Origin: Haloarcula argentinensis DSM 12282
GTDB taxonomy: Archaea > Halobacteriota > Halobacteria > Halobacteriales > Haloarculaceae
Direction: 5' to 3'
Length of the DNA: 64,000 nt
NCBI GenBank assembly: GCA_000336895.1
Contig: AOLX01000015.1
Span: 245,186-309,185, forward strand
Shown here in pieces: positions 25,877 through 34,443 of this stretch. Under the pieces are notes generated by a model. The model saw only the letters and a list, made by a program, of their open reading frames with translations. It had not been told where the DNA came from and searched no databases. A program made the translations under genes and the position numbers. Every line of letters starts with the position of its first letter. Within the stretch, counting starts at the first letter, position 1.

Positions 25877-27324
25877 CTCTTCGCGAAGTACGCCGTCTCC
25901 TCGGCGTCCTCGCCACAGATGGCGCAGTCGTCGTGGATTGGCTCCTCGTCGCGGTCGAGGGGCACCATCACGATTTCGGCCGCAATCGCGTCCTTGATCG
26001 GCTCCTCGCAGTCCTCGTCGCCACACCAGCCACACTTCACGTAGCCGCCGTGCTGGCCGATGGTACCAAGGATTTCCTCGCGGGACTCAGCCTCACGGAT
26101 TTCGCCCTCCAGCGTCTCCTCGGCGTCGGCGTATAGCTTGGCGTGGACAGTGTCGAGGTGGTCGGTGACGGTGTCAGCGATGCCGTCGCGGTCGACGGTC
26201 TCCGTCTCGCCGTCGGGTCGGTGGACCAGCGTGGCCTCTCCGTCCTCGACCTCGTGGGGGCCGATTTCGACCCGGAGAGGAACGCCGTGGAGTTCGTGTT
26301 CGTTGTACTTGAAGCCGGGATTGCGGTGTTCGCGGTCGTCGAGTTCGACGCGGACGCCGTCCTCGTCAAGTTCGGCGGCGAGGTCGGCGGCGTAGTCGAT
26401 GACTTCGTCCTTGTTGTCCTCCTGCCAGATCGGCACGACGACGACCTGATCGGGCGCGAGTGCGGGCGGAAGGACGAGTCCCTGGTCGTCGGAGTGGGTC
26501 ATGATGAGCGCACCCATCGCGCGCCAGGACAGTCCCCACGAGGTCGTGTGAGCGGTGTTCTCCTCCTCGTCGGCGTCGGCGTAGGTGATATCGAACGCCT
26601 CACCGAAGGAGGTCCCGAGGTAGTGGGAGGTAGCGGCCTGCACGGTCTTGCCGTCGGGCATCAGCGTCTCGATGGTGGTCGTCGTGTGCGCGCCGGGGAA
26701 CTTATCATGAGGAGGCTTGCGTCCCTTCAGCGGCGGCATCGCCATGACCTCCTCGTAGAGGCGGGCGTACTGGTCCAGACGGGTCATCGTCTCCTCCCAC
26801 GCGCCGTCCTCGTCGGCGTGGGCGGTGTGACCCTCCTGCCAGAGGAACTCCTTGGTGCGGAAGAACGGCTTCGTCTCCGTTGCTTCCCACCGGACGACCG
26901 AGCACCACTGGTTCAGTCGCATTGGGAGGTCCCGGTGCGAGCGGGTCCACTGCGCCATGAATGGCGCGATAATGGACTCGCTGGTGGGCCGAACCGCGAG
27001 ACGCTCTTCGAGTTCGTCGTGGCCGCCGTGGGTTACCCACGCCACCTCGGGGTCGAATCCTTCGACAACGTCTTTCTCCTTCTCCAGATAGCTCTCGGGA
27101 ATGAACAACGGGAAGTAGGCGTTCTGGACGCCAGTGTTCTTGAACCAGCCGTCGAGGTTGTTCTGGATACGCTCCCAGATGGCGTAGCCACGTGGGCGCG
27201 TGACGATGAATCCGCCCATAGGGGCGTAGTCCGCGAGGCCGGCCTTCTGGACGACCTCGGCGTACCACTCGCCGGGTGAATGCTCCTTGCTCTCGGTGAT
27301 GCCGAGTTCCTGCTCGCCACTCAT
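25870..27324 (-). CDS. proS: Prolyl-tRNA synthetase, archaeal/eukaryal type
   Basis: A 484-aa class II synthetase that charges tRNA-Pro. Class II motif 2 is seen as QWCSVVRWEATETKPFFRTKEFLWQEGHT and the ATP/motif 3 region as GLVLPPALAPDQVVV. An anticodon-binding domain follows. The C-terminus has four Cys (CGWCGDEDCEE, then DDCAIC) for zinc and ends in FAKSY; the terminal Tyr is characteristic of the archaeal/eukaryal-type ProRS. No editing domain is inserted, as expected for this type. A TATA at 27349-27355 is 28 bases before the ATG, and the upstream in-frame extension is dropped for that reason. Confidence 0.95.
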   Translation of the reverse strand: MSGEQELGITESKEHSPGEWYAEVVQKAGLADYAPMGGFIVTRPRGYAIWERIQNNLDGWFKNTGVQNAYFPLFIPESYLEKEKDVVEGFDPEVAWVTHGGHDELEERLAVRPTSESIIAPFMAQWTRSHRDLPMRLNQWCSVVRWEATETKPFFRTKEFLWQEGHTAHADEDGAWEETMTRLDQYARLYEEVMAMPPLKGRKPPHDKFPGAHTTTTIETLMPDGKTVQAATSHYLGTSFGEAFDITYADADEEENTAHTTSWGLSWRAMGALIMTHSDDQGLVLPPALAPDQVVVVPIWQEDNKDEVIDYAADLAAELDEDGVRVELDDREHRNPGFKYNEHELHGVPLRVEIGPHEVEDGEATLVHRPDGETETVDRDGIADTVTDHLDTVHAKLYADAEETLEGEIREAESREEILGTIGQHGGYVKCGWCGDEDCEEPIKDAIAAEIVMVPLDRDEEPIHDDCAICGEDAEETAYFAKSY

Positions 27325-27348
27325 TAAGTGTGTCGTAGCCCACGGCGC

Positions 27349-27355
27349 TAATAAA
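27349..27355 (-). promoter_or_regulatory. TATA box of proS
   Basis: TTTATTA on the minus strand is centred 28 bases before the proS ATG at 27324. Confidence 0.55.
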
Positions 27356-27438
27356 CTCCCCGAAGGGTGGTGAACCGCTGGCACGCCGACCGCCCGTTCT
27401 GCGCCGGACTCTGCGGCAGCGGGATCACCGTCACCGCC

Positions 27439-28224
27439 TCACCCCTGTTCCGGCCGAACCGTGAGTTCGTCGCCGGGCTCCGGATCACCGAAGGCCGCCG
27501 CTGCGGAGCCGCCGCGCAGGAACAGCTCCTGATATGGGTCGCCCCCGCCCGCCGACCCCGGGACGATAGCGAGGGTCCTCTCTGGAACGGCTGACACGGC
27601 ATCTCTGACAACGACCTCATGGGACTTGTCGTTGAGTTCGACAGTGACCGTTTCCGCTGCCGGGTCAAACTCCGAGGTCCGAATCGAGGTCTTGACGTTC
27701 CCGTAGCCGTCGACGTGACAGACGACGGACTCGGGCGGGGCCGGCACGTCATCGAGTGACCGCGCCGGGCCGAGCGACGAGTGATTCCCGTTCGCGATTT
27801 CGGCGACACGGCGCGGGAACACGTCCCGCGACCGGAACTGGCCGGTGTCGGCCGGCAGTTCGATCTCGCGGAACGTCGTGGCGTGGTCGGCGATAAACGA
27901 GAGGTTGTAGCCGGCGTCGACGGCGACGACGGGGACGCCGTTGTCCAGTTCGAGATAGCAGAGCGCCCCGCCGGTATCGGGCCGCTCGGGTGTCGATTCC
28001 GTTGTTCGCGGTGCCGTGTTCGAGTAAATCAGCAGGTCGTCGAACGACGGATTGTGGATGCCGAGCTGCGCGATCCAGAACCCCGTGGCGACCGTCGAGA
28101 ACGGCTTGATCTCGGTCGATTGGACGGTCATCGTCGGGTCGGCGGCAGTGAGACGATGGACGACCTCTGAAAAGGCCGGGTCGGCCGGGCCGTAATCCGC
28201 GATGAGATGAACGAACGTGCTCAT
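27439..28224 (-). CDS. SAM hydroxide adenosyltransferase (DUF62 / chlorinase-fluorinase family)
   Basis: A 261-aa member of the S-adenosylmethionine-cleaving fold family. Known archaeal members hydrolyse SAM to adenosine and methionine with an activated water, and only specialised bacterial ones use fluoride or chloride. The N-terminal segment HLIADYG replaces the usual T-DFG. The central domain has DAGYNLSF, and the C-terminal domain has HVDGYGNVKTS (compare DxFGNxxTN) and a late GSAGGGDPYQELFLRGGSAA adenine pocket. Its biological purpose (SAM level control) is inferred from the family. It stands alone, on the same strand as proS. Confidence 0.8.
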   Translation of the reverse strand: MSTFVHLIADYGPADPAFSEVVHRLTAADPTMTVQSTEIKPFSTVATGFWIAQLGIHNPSFDDLLIYSNTAPRTTESTPERPDTGGALCYLELDNGVPVVAVDAGYNLSFIADHATTFREIELPADTGQFRSRDVFPRRVAEIANGNHSSLGPARSLDDVPAPPESVVCHVDGYGNVKTSIRTSEFDPAAETVTVELNDKSHEVVVRDAVSAVPERTLAIVPGSAGGGDPYQELFLRGGSAAAAFGDPEPGDELTVRPEQG

Positions 28225-28321
28225 GTGAAGCTCCGGTCGCTACCACGTCGGTACGCCTGTATAATCTTGTGCCTTGGCAACAGGGCCTATGTTATCAAAC
28301 ACATCCGGCAGCACTGCCCGC

Positions 28322-29044
28322 TCAGGCCCCAATCGTCGTCAATGAGGCGATAGAGTCGGCAACACGGCGTTCCATCCCCGTCCCGGTGAACCCCGGTGCG
28401 GGGTCGACACCCTGCGCGTAGAATCCCTCCTCGCTCTCGACGAACTCGACACAGAGTGCGCGCGCACCGAAGCGGTCCAGTAACTCCCGGACGCGAGCCG
28501 CGAGTGTCACCTCGACGGTCTCCTCGCTGATGACGTGGTCCAGCCCGGACACTTCCGACCGGACCTGAATCGCACGCAGATGGGTTTCGCGGCCGTCGTT
28601 GACGGCGAAGTACTTGTACTCCACCGGCTCCTCCCGAACTTGGGCCTGGTAGAAATCGCCCTCGTCACGGTTCACCGGCATTCCGTCCCAAGAGTAGCGG
28701 GTCCGGGCGATGTAATCGCGATCCGGCTTCTCGAACCAGACGGACGGGACCTGACAGCCGACCTGCTCCAGCCCGTGCAGGGCGACGAGTCGGCAGGACA
28801 GCGCCGTCGTCGGCAAGAACCCGTTCCACGTCTCGATACCAGCCCTGTCGGCGTATCTGAGAGCGCTGAACGACTCGGGCCGGAGCGTCGTGTTGACGAG
28901 TGCGGCCAGCTCGTCGATATCGGCTTTGGCGACCGGGTTTCCGGGGCGGAGAAACTGGACATCAAACCCCCGGGCGGAGAGCCGCTCTGCGACGGCACCG
29001 AACACCGGGTGTTCAGGCTCGCAGATGAAGCCGATGCAGTCCAT
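28322..29044 (-). CDS. ATP-grasp-like (RimK-related) protein, haloarchaeal
   Basis: A 240-aa protein. The first 60 residues resemble a Rossmann-like pre-ATP-grasp domain. Then come WNGFLPTTALSCRLVAL, VPSVWFEKP, a YKYFAVNDG strand and a late CVEFVESEEGFYAQGVDPAPGF strand, which together have the order of an ATP-grasp ligase core. The usual Asn/Glu pair that binds magnesium near the end is only partly visible (EFVES, VDP), so activity is uncertain. It is short for the family. Substrate unknown. I start at ATG 29044, because the preceding in-frame residues are basic and unlike the rest. Confidence 0.55.
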   Translation of the reverse strand: MDCIGFICEPEHPVFGAVAERLSARGFDVQFLRPGNPVAKADIDELAALVNTTLRPESFSALRYADRAGIETWNGFLPTTALSCRLVALHGLEQVGCQVPSVWFEKPDRDYIARTRYSWDGMPVNRDEGDFYQAQVREEPVEYKYFAVNDGRETHLRAIQVRSEVSGLDHVISEETVEVTLAARVRELLDRFGARALCVEFVESEEGFYAQGVDPAPGFTGTGMERRVADSIASLTTIGA

Positions 29045-29125
29045 ACCGCCACGTCTCAGCGGTCCGATAAAAAAGCCGCGCAAAACCGAACGACTGAGGC
29101 ACCGTGGTTCCGAAGTGAGCGCCTA

Positions 29126-29461
29126 ATGAAACCGCTCAGTATTGGGGGCCATCTCGGTGCCGGGGGCTGGGACATCGCCGCCGTCGTCGTCCTCTCCGCT
29201 GTGGCCGGGGCAGTCCTGTGTGGACTCGCCCTCGCCGCGTACCGTCAGCGCGGGACTCGTGCGTATCTGTTGATTGCGCTCGCACTTGCCGCGCTGTTCG
29301 CCCGGCCACTCATCGCGTTGTTGTCGGGGTTTTCAGTGGTTTCAGCACCGACCCACCATCTCCTCGAACACGCGCTCGATACCGTCTTTGTCGTCCTCGT
29401 CCTCGGCGCAGTGTACTACGCCCGCACAGTCGAGAAACGCCTCGACGAGGAGGGACTATGA
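29126..29461 (+). CDS. Small three-helix membrane protein, paired with a regulator
   Basis: A 111-aa protein with three predicted membrane helices (about residues 15-38, 45-65 and 75-97) and a charged C-terminus (EKRLDEEGL). I do not recognise a named domain. Its TGA overlaps the start of the following winged-helix regulator gene (ATGA), so the two are translationally coupled. Similar membrane-protein/wHTH pairs are common in haloarchaea, and the membrane partner may sense or sequester. The ATG at 29126 begins the hydrophobic protein cleanly. Confidence 0.7.
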   Translation: MKPLSIGGHLGAGGWDIAAVVVLSAVAGAVLCGLALAAYRQRGTRAYLLIALALAALFARPLIALLSGFSVVSAPTHHLLEHALDTVFVVLVLGAVYYARTVEKRLDEEGL

Positions 29462-29961
29462 GCGATACCAGATCACGGATTTACCGGCATATCGAGTCCC
29501 ATCCCGGCGTCCACTTCCGAGAGCTGACACGGGCGCTGGACCTCGCGACGGGGCAGGTGCAGTACCACCTGGCCAGACTTGACCGCGTTCACAGCGAGTC
29601 GGTCAACGGGCGCACGCACTACTACACGTCGTCGTTTGACCCCTGGGAACGCCACGCCATCGCCTTTCTCCGTCGCGAGACAGCGAGAGACGCTCTCGTC
29701 ATGCTCATAGAGTGCGAAGCCGCTCGCCCCAGCGAGGTGGCCGACCACCTCGATATCGCACGGAGTACGCTCGAACACCATCTCAGCGGGCTGGTCGAGC
29801 ACGATATCGTCGAAAAGCGCCGGAGCGAGGGACGGGTGACGCTGGCGCTCTGTCGCCCGGACCTGACGGTCGAACTGCTCGCGGCGGTTGACCCCAAAGC
29901 CCCCGACCGCCTGTCGGATCGATTCACCCGGTTACTCGACCGCCTCTTCGAGAGCGGCTAG
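29458..29961 (+). CDS. Transcription regulator with two winged-helix domains
   Basis: A 167-aa DNA-binding protein. Residues about 1-60 are one wHTH (HPGVHFRELTRALDLATGQVQYHLARL, then a wing HTYYTSSF-like segment), and residues about 75-140 are a second (ARPSEVADHLDIARSTLEHHLSGL). Repeated QVQYHL/TLEHHL recognition helices are typical of haloarchaeal ArsR/MarR-like regulators. No effector domain is visible, so signalling may come through the membrane protein encoded upstream (4-base overlap). The target is unknown; autoregulation is likely by analogy. Confidence 0.8.
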   Translation: MSDTRSRIYRHIESHPGVHFRELTRALDLATGQVQYHLARLDRVHSESVNGRTHYYTSSFDPWERHAIAFLRRETARDALVMLIECEAARPSEVADHLDIARSTLEHHLSGLVEHDIVEKRRSEGRVTLALCRPDLTVELLAAVDPKAPDRLSDRFTRLLDRLFESG

Positions 29962-30039
29962 CTCGACTACCCGCGGACAGTGGCCGATTTCGAGTCCTGT
30001 ACCACAACCCAATTGCACGGGCAGCCCATAGTGTGGGTG

Positions 30040-31305
30040 ATGACTGAACGCGGGATTTCCCGACGCGAGTTCGCCAAGAGCGCCGTCGCCATCGGCGGCA
30101 CCGCGGCGCTGGCCGCCTGTCTCGACCGCGGGTCAGGGACAGTCCCGGACGGAACCGACGATCCCTCGTCTCTCCCAGAGCGCCAGCACGCCTGGGACGC
30201 GTCGTTGGCGACAGACGACGCAGGGAACCACCGGCTGTCGCGCCACCATGTCCTCCTGTTGCTGGACTACACCGGCAACGGAACGCCGACTGATGCCGAC
30301 CGCGAACAGGTCGAGACGGCGCTCCGGGACCTCGAACGGGCCTACGAGTGGAGCAACGATGGATTGCTGTTCACGCTGGGGTACAGTCCGGCCTACTTCG
30401 ACCGCTTCGAGGCCGACGTAGCCGGCGTCGACCTCCCCGAGCCAATGGCGCTTGCCCCCTTCGAAGACCCCGAACTCGACACGCCCGACGCACTGCTGCA
30501 CCTCGCAAGCGACGATGAGCGGGTCGTTATCGAGGCCGAAGAAGCATTGAAGGGCAATCAAGAGACGGCCAACGACCACGAGATGAGCGCGACCGTCGAT
30601 GGCGTCCTCAGCGAGGTAGAGCGACGGACAGGATTCGTCGGGGCCGGGCTGCCCGCCGAGAACCAGGACGTCGACGGAGTTCCGGACTCCGAACCGGTCC
30701 CCGAAGAGGCCCCGCTGTTCATGGGATTCAAATCCGGGTTCAAGGAAAATCAGGCCTCCGAGGACCGAGTGACGGTCGACTCGGGACCGTTCGCCGGCGG
30801 CGCGACCCAGCACCTCTCGAAGATCCGGCTACAGCTCCAGCAGTGGTACGAACAGGACTCCCGGGACCAGCGCGTCTCAAAGATGTTCTGTCCGGCCCAC
30901 GCCGCCGAAGATAAGGTCGAAGGCGTCGGCGAGAACCTCGGCACTGACAACGGTGCCGGCGAGTGCCCCGAAGACGTGGTCGACAGCGGCCGACGTGAGG
31001 GCGTCGTCGGCCACGCACAGAAGATGTCCCGCGTCAGGGAAGACGGGACGCCGACCATTCTCCGCCGGGACTTTGATTCGACCGACGGCGGTGAAGCGGG
31101 ATTGCACTTCCTCTCGCTGCAGCGCTCTATCGCCGACTTCGTCGGAACGAAACAGGCGATGAACGGAACGGACGTCGCCAACGAATCCGCCGTCGGTCAG
31201 CGGGTGAACAACGGTATCCTCCAGTACATGACGGTCACGCGACGCGGGAACTACCTGCTCCCGCCGCGTGACCTGCGGGCACTCCCGCCGGCCGATCCGG
31301 CCTGA
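30040..31305 (+). CDS. Exported Dyp-type peroxidase-like lipoprotein
   Basis: A 421-aa protein with a Tat signal (SRREFAKSAVAIGG) ending in the lipobox-like LAAC, so it should be a folded, lipid-anchored cell-surface protein. The fold pattern is that of DyP peroxidase/deferrochelatase: MGFKSGFKENQ at 228-238, GPFAGGATQHLSKIRLQL, the proximal heme His candidate H325 (GHAQKMSR) and the distal Arg region ILRRDF. The catalytic GxxDG Asp is Ser232 here, which may change peroxidase chemistry. Related bacterial EfeB proteins help iron uptake. A Tp34-type iron lipoprotein is encoded 600 bases downstream. Confidence 0.75.
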   Translation: MTERGISRREFAKSAVAIGGTAALAACLDRGSGTVPDGTDDPSSLPERQHAWDASLATDDAGNHRLSRHHVLLLLDYTGNGTPTDADREQVETALRDLERAYEWSNDGLLFTLGYSPAYFDRFEADVAGVDLPEPMALAPFEDPELDTPDALLHLASDDERVVIEAEEALKGNQETANDHEMSATVDGVLSEVERRTGFVGAGLPAENQDVDGVPDSEPVPEEAPLFMGFKSGFKENQASEDRVTVDSGPFAGGATQHLSKIRLQLQQWYEQDSRDQRVSKMFCPAHAAEDKVEGVGENLGTDNGAGECPEDVVDSGRREGVVGHAQKMSRVREDGTPTILRRDFDSTDGGEAGLHFLSLQRSIADFVGTKQAMNGTDVANESAVGQRVNNGILQYMTVTRRGNYLLPPRDLRALPPADPA

Positions 31306-31319
31306 GGGCTCCGTTGTCG

Positions 31320-31802
31320 TCAGGATACTTGATCACGATTCTCGACCGACTCGCGAGCGAGGGCGTCAGCACTGACGCTGTAGCGATATGACTGGGTAAA
31401 GTAGTCGGATATCGGTCCTTCCGTCGCCGTCGACCCAACCGGCGGGTCAGTCGTCGAAGACCCGGTACAGGTGATGACGACATCGTACCCCCACGACCGC
31501 TCGGTGACGGTATCAACGCGGCAGGCGAGACTCATTTCGGTATATTCACCCTGCCACAGACCGTTGTAGACACTCCGGTACTGGTACTCGTACACGAACT
31601 TCCGGACAGAGGACTCGTTCAGTACTGTGGGCCGGTCGGGCCGTTCTTTCGGTCCGTCGTTGAACTCGACGGTCCCTGTCGGGGGAGCAACGGTTGTCGT
31701 TGCCTCCGGCGGGGTCGGTGACCCCGGCGACGGCGCGCCGAAGCAGCCTGCTGTCAGGACGACGACCCCGAGGACTGCAAGGCGAACAGATTGGGAGGGC
31801 AC
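31320..31802 (-). CDS. Haloarchaeal lipoprotein, unrecognised
   Basis: A 160-aa secreted protein with a short hydrophobic signal ending in the lipobox LTAGC (Cys20), then a Pro/Thr/Ser-rich linker typical of surface proteins, then a domain of about 115 residues rich in Tyr with two further Cys (SLACRV and VITCTG) that may form a disulfide. I do not recognise the domain. GTG at 31802 gives an ordinary signal peptide; an ATG at 31862 would add 20 residues. It converges with the DyP gene (14 bases) and is divergent from the Tp34-type gene. Confidence 0.6.
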   Translation of the reverse strand: MPSQSVRLAVLGVVVLTAGCFGAPSPGSPTPPEATTTVAPPTGTVEFNDGPKERPDRPTVLNESSVRKFVYEYQYRSVYNGLWQGEYTEMSLACRVDTVTERSWGYDVVITCTGSSTTDPPVGSTATEGPISDYFTQSYRYSVSADALARESVENRDQVS

Positions 31803-31912
31803 GTGCGAAAATGTACTGACCGGTGACAAGTGCCTTGTGCCGTCTAGATCCCGCCACGGCATTCGGCTATCGTACCAGAACGGTCTTTCAGATGAGGGCC
31901 CAAAGGCGGTCC

Positions 31913-32971
31913 ATGAATCGACGACAGTTCCTCGCCAGTGCCGGTCTCGCCGGCACGACGATCCTGGCGGGGTGTGGTTCGCTGAGTTCCCAGTCGACAC
32001 GCGCCCCACCGCTGGTCGAGAACCGCCCCGACGCCACGTACCGCCCAACCCACGCTGAAGGAATGGGGATGGCCGGAATGGCGCAAGCGGGCGAGTACAT
32101 GGTCGGACTGAGCTACTCCTTTCCGCACCGCTTCTGGACGGTGACCGGAACGACGGCCGAAAAGGTCGACATCCGGAGCGAGGACAGCGTTCACCTGATG
32201 GCGACCGTCTGGGACCCCGAGACGGAGATGGTCCTCCCGGTGTCAGCCGGGCTGTCAATCACCGTCGAGCGCGACGGCGAGACAGTCGCCGACAAGTCCC
32301 CGTGGCCGATGATCTCCCAGAACATGGGGTTTCACTACGGCGACAACTACGCACTCGACGGCGACGGCGTCTATCAACTCTCGGTCCGCGTCAACGGCAT
32401 GGGCGAGCGCCGGCTGGGGGCCTTCGACGGTCGGTTCGGCGAGGCCGGCGAGGCAACGGTCGAATTTGACTTCGCACAGAGTACCCGCGACCAGCTCTCC
32501 TTCGAAGAGTTCCCGGACGCACAGGGCGAACGCGCGGCGATCGACCTGATGAACATGGACATGGTGCCGACCTCGCAGGTCCCCGAAGTATCGGCCCTGC
32601 CCGGAACGGTGCTCGGGACGGACAAGGGAAGCGACGGTGTCTACGCCGTCACCTGGCTGCAGGATGCCGCGTTCCTCGCCGACGATGAGTCGTATCTCGC
32701 CGTCTCGGCTCGGACGCCGTACAATCGCGTCCCCTTGCCGATGATGTCGCTGGACGGAACCGTAGACGCCGACGGTGAGACGGTGTTCCAGGACGCGCTA
32801 ACCGCCGCCGTGCATCCCGAAATCGGCTATCACTACGGCGCAATCGTCGAGACAACAGCCCAAGAGCCGTCTGTTGGTGTTGAGATCGTTGCCCCGCCGC
32901 AGGTGTCTCGCCACGAGGGATACGAGACAGCGTTCCTGACGACGCCGTCGTTCTCGTTCTCTGGCGGCTAA
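31913..32971 (+). CDS. Tp34/P19-like iron-binding lipoprotein
   Basis: A 352-aa cell-surface protein with a Tat signal (MNRRQFLASAGLAG) and lipobox LAGC. Residues about 55-190 match the periplasmic iron/copper-binding P19-Tp34 pattern: GMGMAGMAQAGEYMV, then WPMISQNMGFHYGDNYAL, equivalent to the PMxxxDGxHYGxN motif of that family. The remaining 160 residues repeat a beta-sandwich style (LAVSARTPYNRVPLPMM, then IGYHYGAIV), so a second related domain is likely. It probably captures Fe or Cu at the surface. No FTR1 permease lies here. The DyP-type peroxidase gene nearby supports a role in iron. Confidence 0.75.
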   Translation: MNRRQFLASAGLAGTTILAGCGSLSSQSTRAPPLVENRPDATYRPTHAEGMGMAGMAQAGEYMVGLSYSFPHRFWTVTGTTAEKVDIRSEDSVHLMATVWDPETEMVLPVSAGLSITVERDGETVADKSPWPMISQNMGFHYGDNYALDGDGVYQLSVRVNGMGERRLGAFDGRFGEAGEATVEFDFAQSTRDQLSFEEFPDAQGERAAIDLMNMDMVPTSQVPEVSALPGTVLGTDKGSDGVYAVTWLQDAAFLADDESYLAVSARTPYNRVPLPMMSLDGTVDADGETVFQDALTAAVHPEIGYHYGAIVETTAQEPSVGVEIVAPPQVSRHEGYETAFLTTPSFSFSGG

Positions 32972-32977
32972 CCGCGA

Positions 32978-33133
32978 TCAGTCAACCCACTCGACGTAGT
33001 CCGGGCACTCGTCGCACTCCACGCGGGTCGCCCATCTCTCACCGCGATCGTGGTTCAACGGTGCCACCTTGATCACGGTAACGTTCACTGAGCCGCATTT
33101 CGGACACTGTCCTGGAATTTTGGAGTTGGACAT
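32978..33133 (-). CDS. 51-aa double-CxxC zinc ribbon protein (copy 1)
   Basis: A 51-aa protein with two Cys pairs (GQCPKCGS at 9-15 and VECDECPD at 39-45) that should bind one zinc ion. The segment between them (KVAPLNHDRGERWATR) carries a conserved AP-x-x-H-x-R-G-x-x-W pattern. It ends DYVEWVD. It is a paralogue of the protein at 33405-33560: same length, same Cys spacing, same ending. Function is unknown; zinc ribbons this small usually bind nucleic acid or protein. It ends 7 bases after the convergent Tp34-type gene. Confidence 0.75.
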   Translation of the reverse strand: MSNSKIPGQCPKCGSVNVTVIKVAPLNHDRGERWATRVECDECPDYVEWVD

Positions 33134-33404
33134 CGTATGGCTTCCTCTTGGTTACTATACACTTCTCAGTTGTCAGTAATGTTATTTTCCCCCTGAATGA
33201 CAACCTGACCGGCAGCGTACAACTCATAGTACAGTCAACAACTCCTGTAGAACAGGACTGTCTGGTTGCAGTTCCGAGAGGCCACACAGTTAGGACAGTG
33301 GTAACTACCCAGTAGGGGGACGATAAGGAATGTCAACGGCCGCTCCCGGCACCATCCCAGATACTGCGGTGGACTGCAACACCACGCTTACGGCCCGTTT
33401 CCAG

Positions 33405-33560
33405 TCAGTCGAACCACTCGGTGTAATCGTGACAATCGCAGCACTCGGCGCGGATACTCCACTCGTCTCCACGCTCGTGAAAGGACGGTGCAACCCTGTG
33501 TATCCGGACAGCGACGACTCCACACTCTGGACACTGACTCGGAACCGGCTCACCAAACAT
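33405..33560 (-). CDS. 51-aa double-CxxC zinc ribbon protein (copy 2)
   Basis: A second 51-aa zinc ribbon, MFGEPVPSQCPECG with the distal pair AECCDCHD and the ending DYTEWFD. Relative to copy 1 it keeps both CxxC pairs, the central VAPSFHERGDEW block and the tail, but most other residues differ, so this is an old duplication rather than a recent one. An extra Cys follows the Glu before the distal pair. Both copies face the same way, separated by 271 bases that hold no other gene I can see. AT-rich sequence (33561-33690) lies upstream. Confidence 0.75.
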   Translation of the reverse strand: MFGEPVPSQCPECGVVAVRIHRVAPSFHERGDEWSIRAECCDCHDYTEWFD

Positions 33561-33696
33561 GCATTGGTACTATCTGTAGAGTTACACCCCCATTTTTGTT
33601 TGATAGTCTTTTCCTAAAATAACATAATACTCGTTATATTTAGACGTTAATTGGCAGAAAATATAACAGACCGGTACAGTAACAGTCTACCCGATT

Positions 33697-34179
33697 TCAC
33701 TCCACAGCAAACGGACTCTCCGTCTGCTGCCACGGCCAGCCCGGGACGCGTGTCTGGACCCCGGCCGCGAGCGCGGCGTCAAGGTCGTCAGCGCCTGCAG
33801 TGGCCGTGTCGTCACCGTGAGTTCGCAGGTCCGCGACATGGAAGGTCGCCTCTGCGAGCAGTCGGAGCGGTTGCTCACCGGCGATCATAGCCGCCAGCTC
33901 CCGGCCGAGGAGTTCGTCGATAACAAAGCCCGGGTAATCGCCTGTAACGTCCAGTTCTCGGAGCAAACGGACCAGCGCGGCGACGTTGACCGCCCGGTCG
34001 CCGTCGGCGAACACCTCGTCGATAGCAGCCGTGTAGGCGTCGTCTGTGAGCGTGTCAACGTCGACATCGAACTGCGAGCCCAGATACGCTCGCGTTTCGT
34101 TTATTAGCGGGACAACGTCGTCAGCCCGTTCCTGTACCCACTCATACTCCTCGTGGACGGTTTCAGGCGTCAGTCGCAT
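33697..34179 (-). CDS. Haloarchaeal hypothetical protein
   Basis: A 160-aa acidic, mostly helical soluble protein with no membrane segment, signal or Cys pair. It opens MRLTPETVHEEYEWVQERAD and has a hydrophobic core segment, VNVAALVRLLRELDVTGDYPGF. Codon use is ordinary for the window and the frame is long and uninterrupted, so it is a real gene. I do not recognise the family. It is divergent from aCPSF1; the gap between them (34180-34443) holds promoters and a hairpin. Confidence 0.6.
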   Translation of the reverse strand: MRLTPETVHEEYEWVQERADDVVPLINETRAYLGSQFDVDVDTLTDDAYTAAIDEVFADGDRAVNVAALVRLLRELDVTGDYPGFVIDELLGRELAAMIAGEQPLRLLAEATFHVADLRTHGDDTATAGADDLDAALAAGVQTRVPGWPWQQTESPFAVE

Positions 34180-34308
34180 GGCGGCGTCTCACGTGGCGGC
34201 CGCTTACCGCTTGTGGGCACACACAGCGCCAACTACGGACAGTCCCGACCTCCGTATTGCGAAGGCTTTTATAATACGAGGGGAATACTGAGAAATAGAG
34301 GACGGTTT

Positions 34309-34332
34309 TCCGGACATCTCTCCACGTCCGGA
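34309..34332. repeat. 7-bp inverted repeat upstream of aCPSF1
   Basis: TCCGGAC (34309-34315) and GTCCGGA (34326-34332) flank a 10-base loop, between TATA-like TTTTATAATA (34267-34276) and TTTATTA (34354-34360). It may be an RNA hairpin in a long leader or an operator. Confidence 0.45.
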
Positions 34333-34443
34333 GGCAACTCACCGATAACTGATGACTTTATTAGAGAGCGTACATCCCGCGGCACCAGGTCGGCCCGCAC
34401 CAGCCGTGGACGGCCCCGCTACCGGGATGACCCGTTTTGAGCT

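Noticed and set aside
26143..27279. Antisense frame over proS
   Set aside because: ProS motifs, zinc Cys and C-terminal Tyr all lie on the minus strand.
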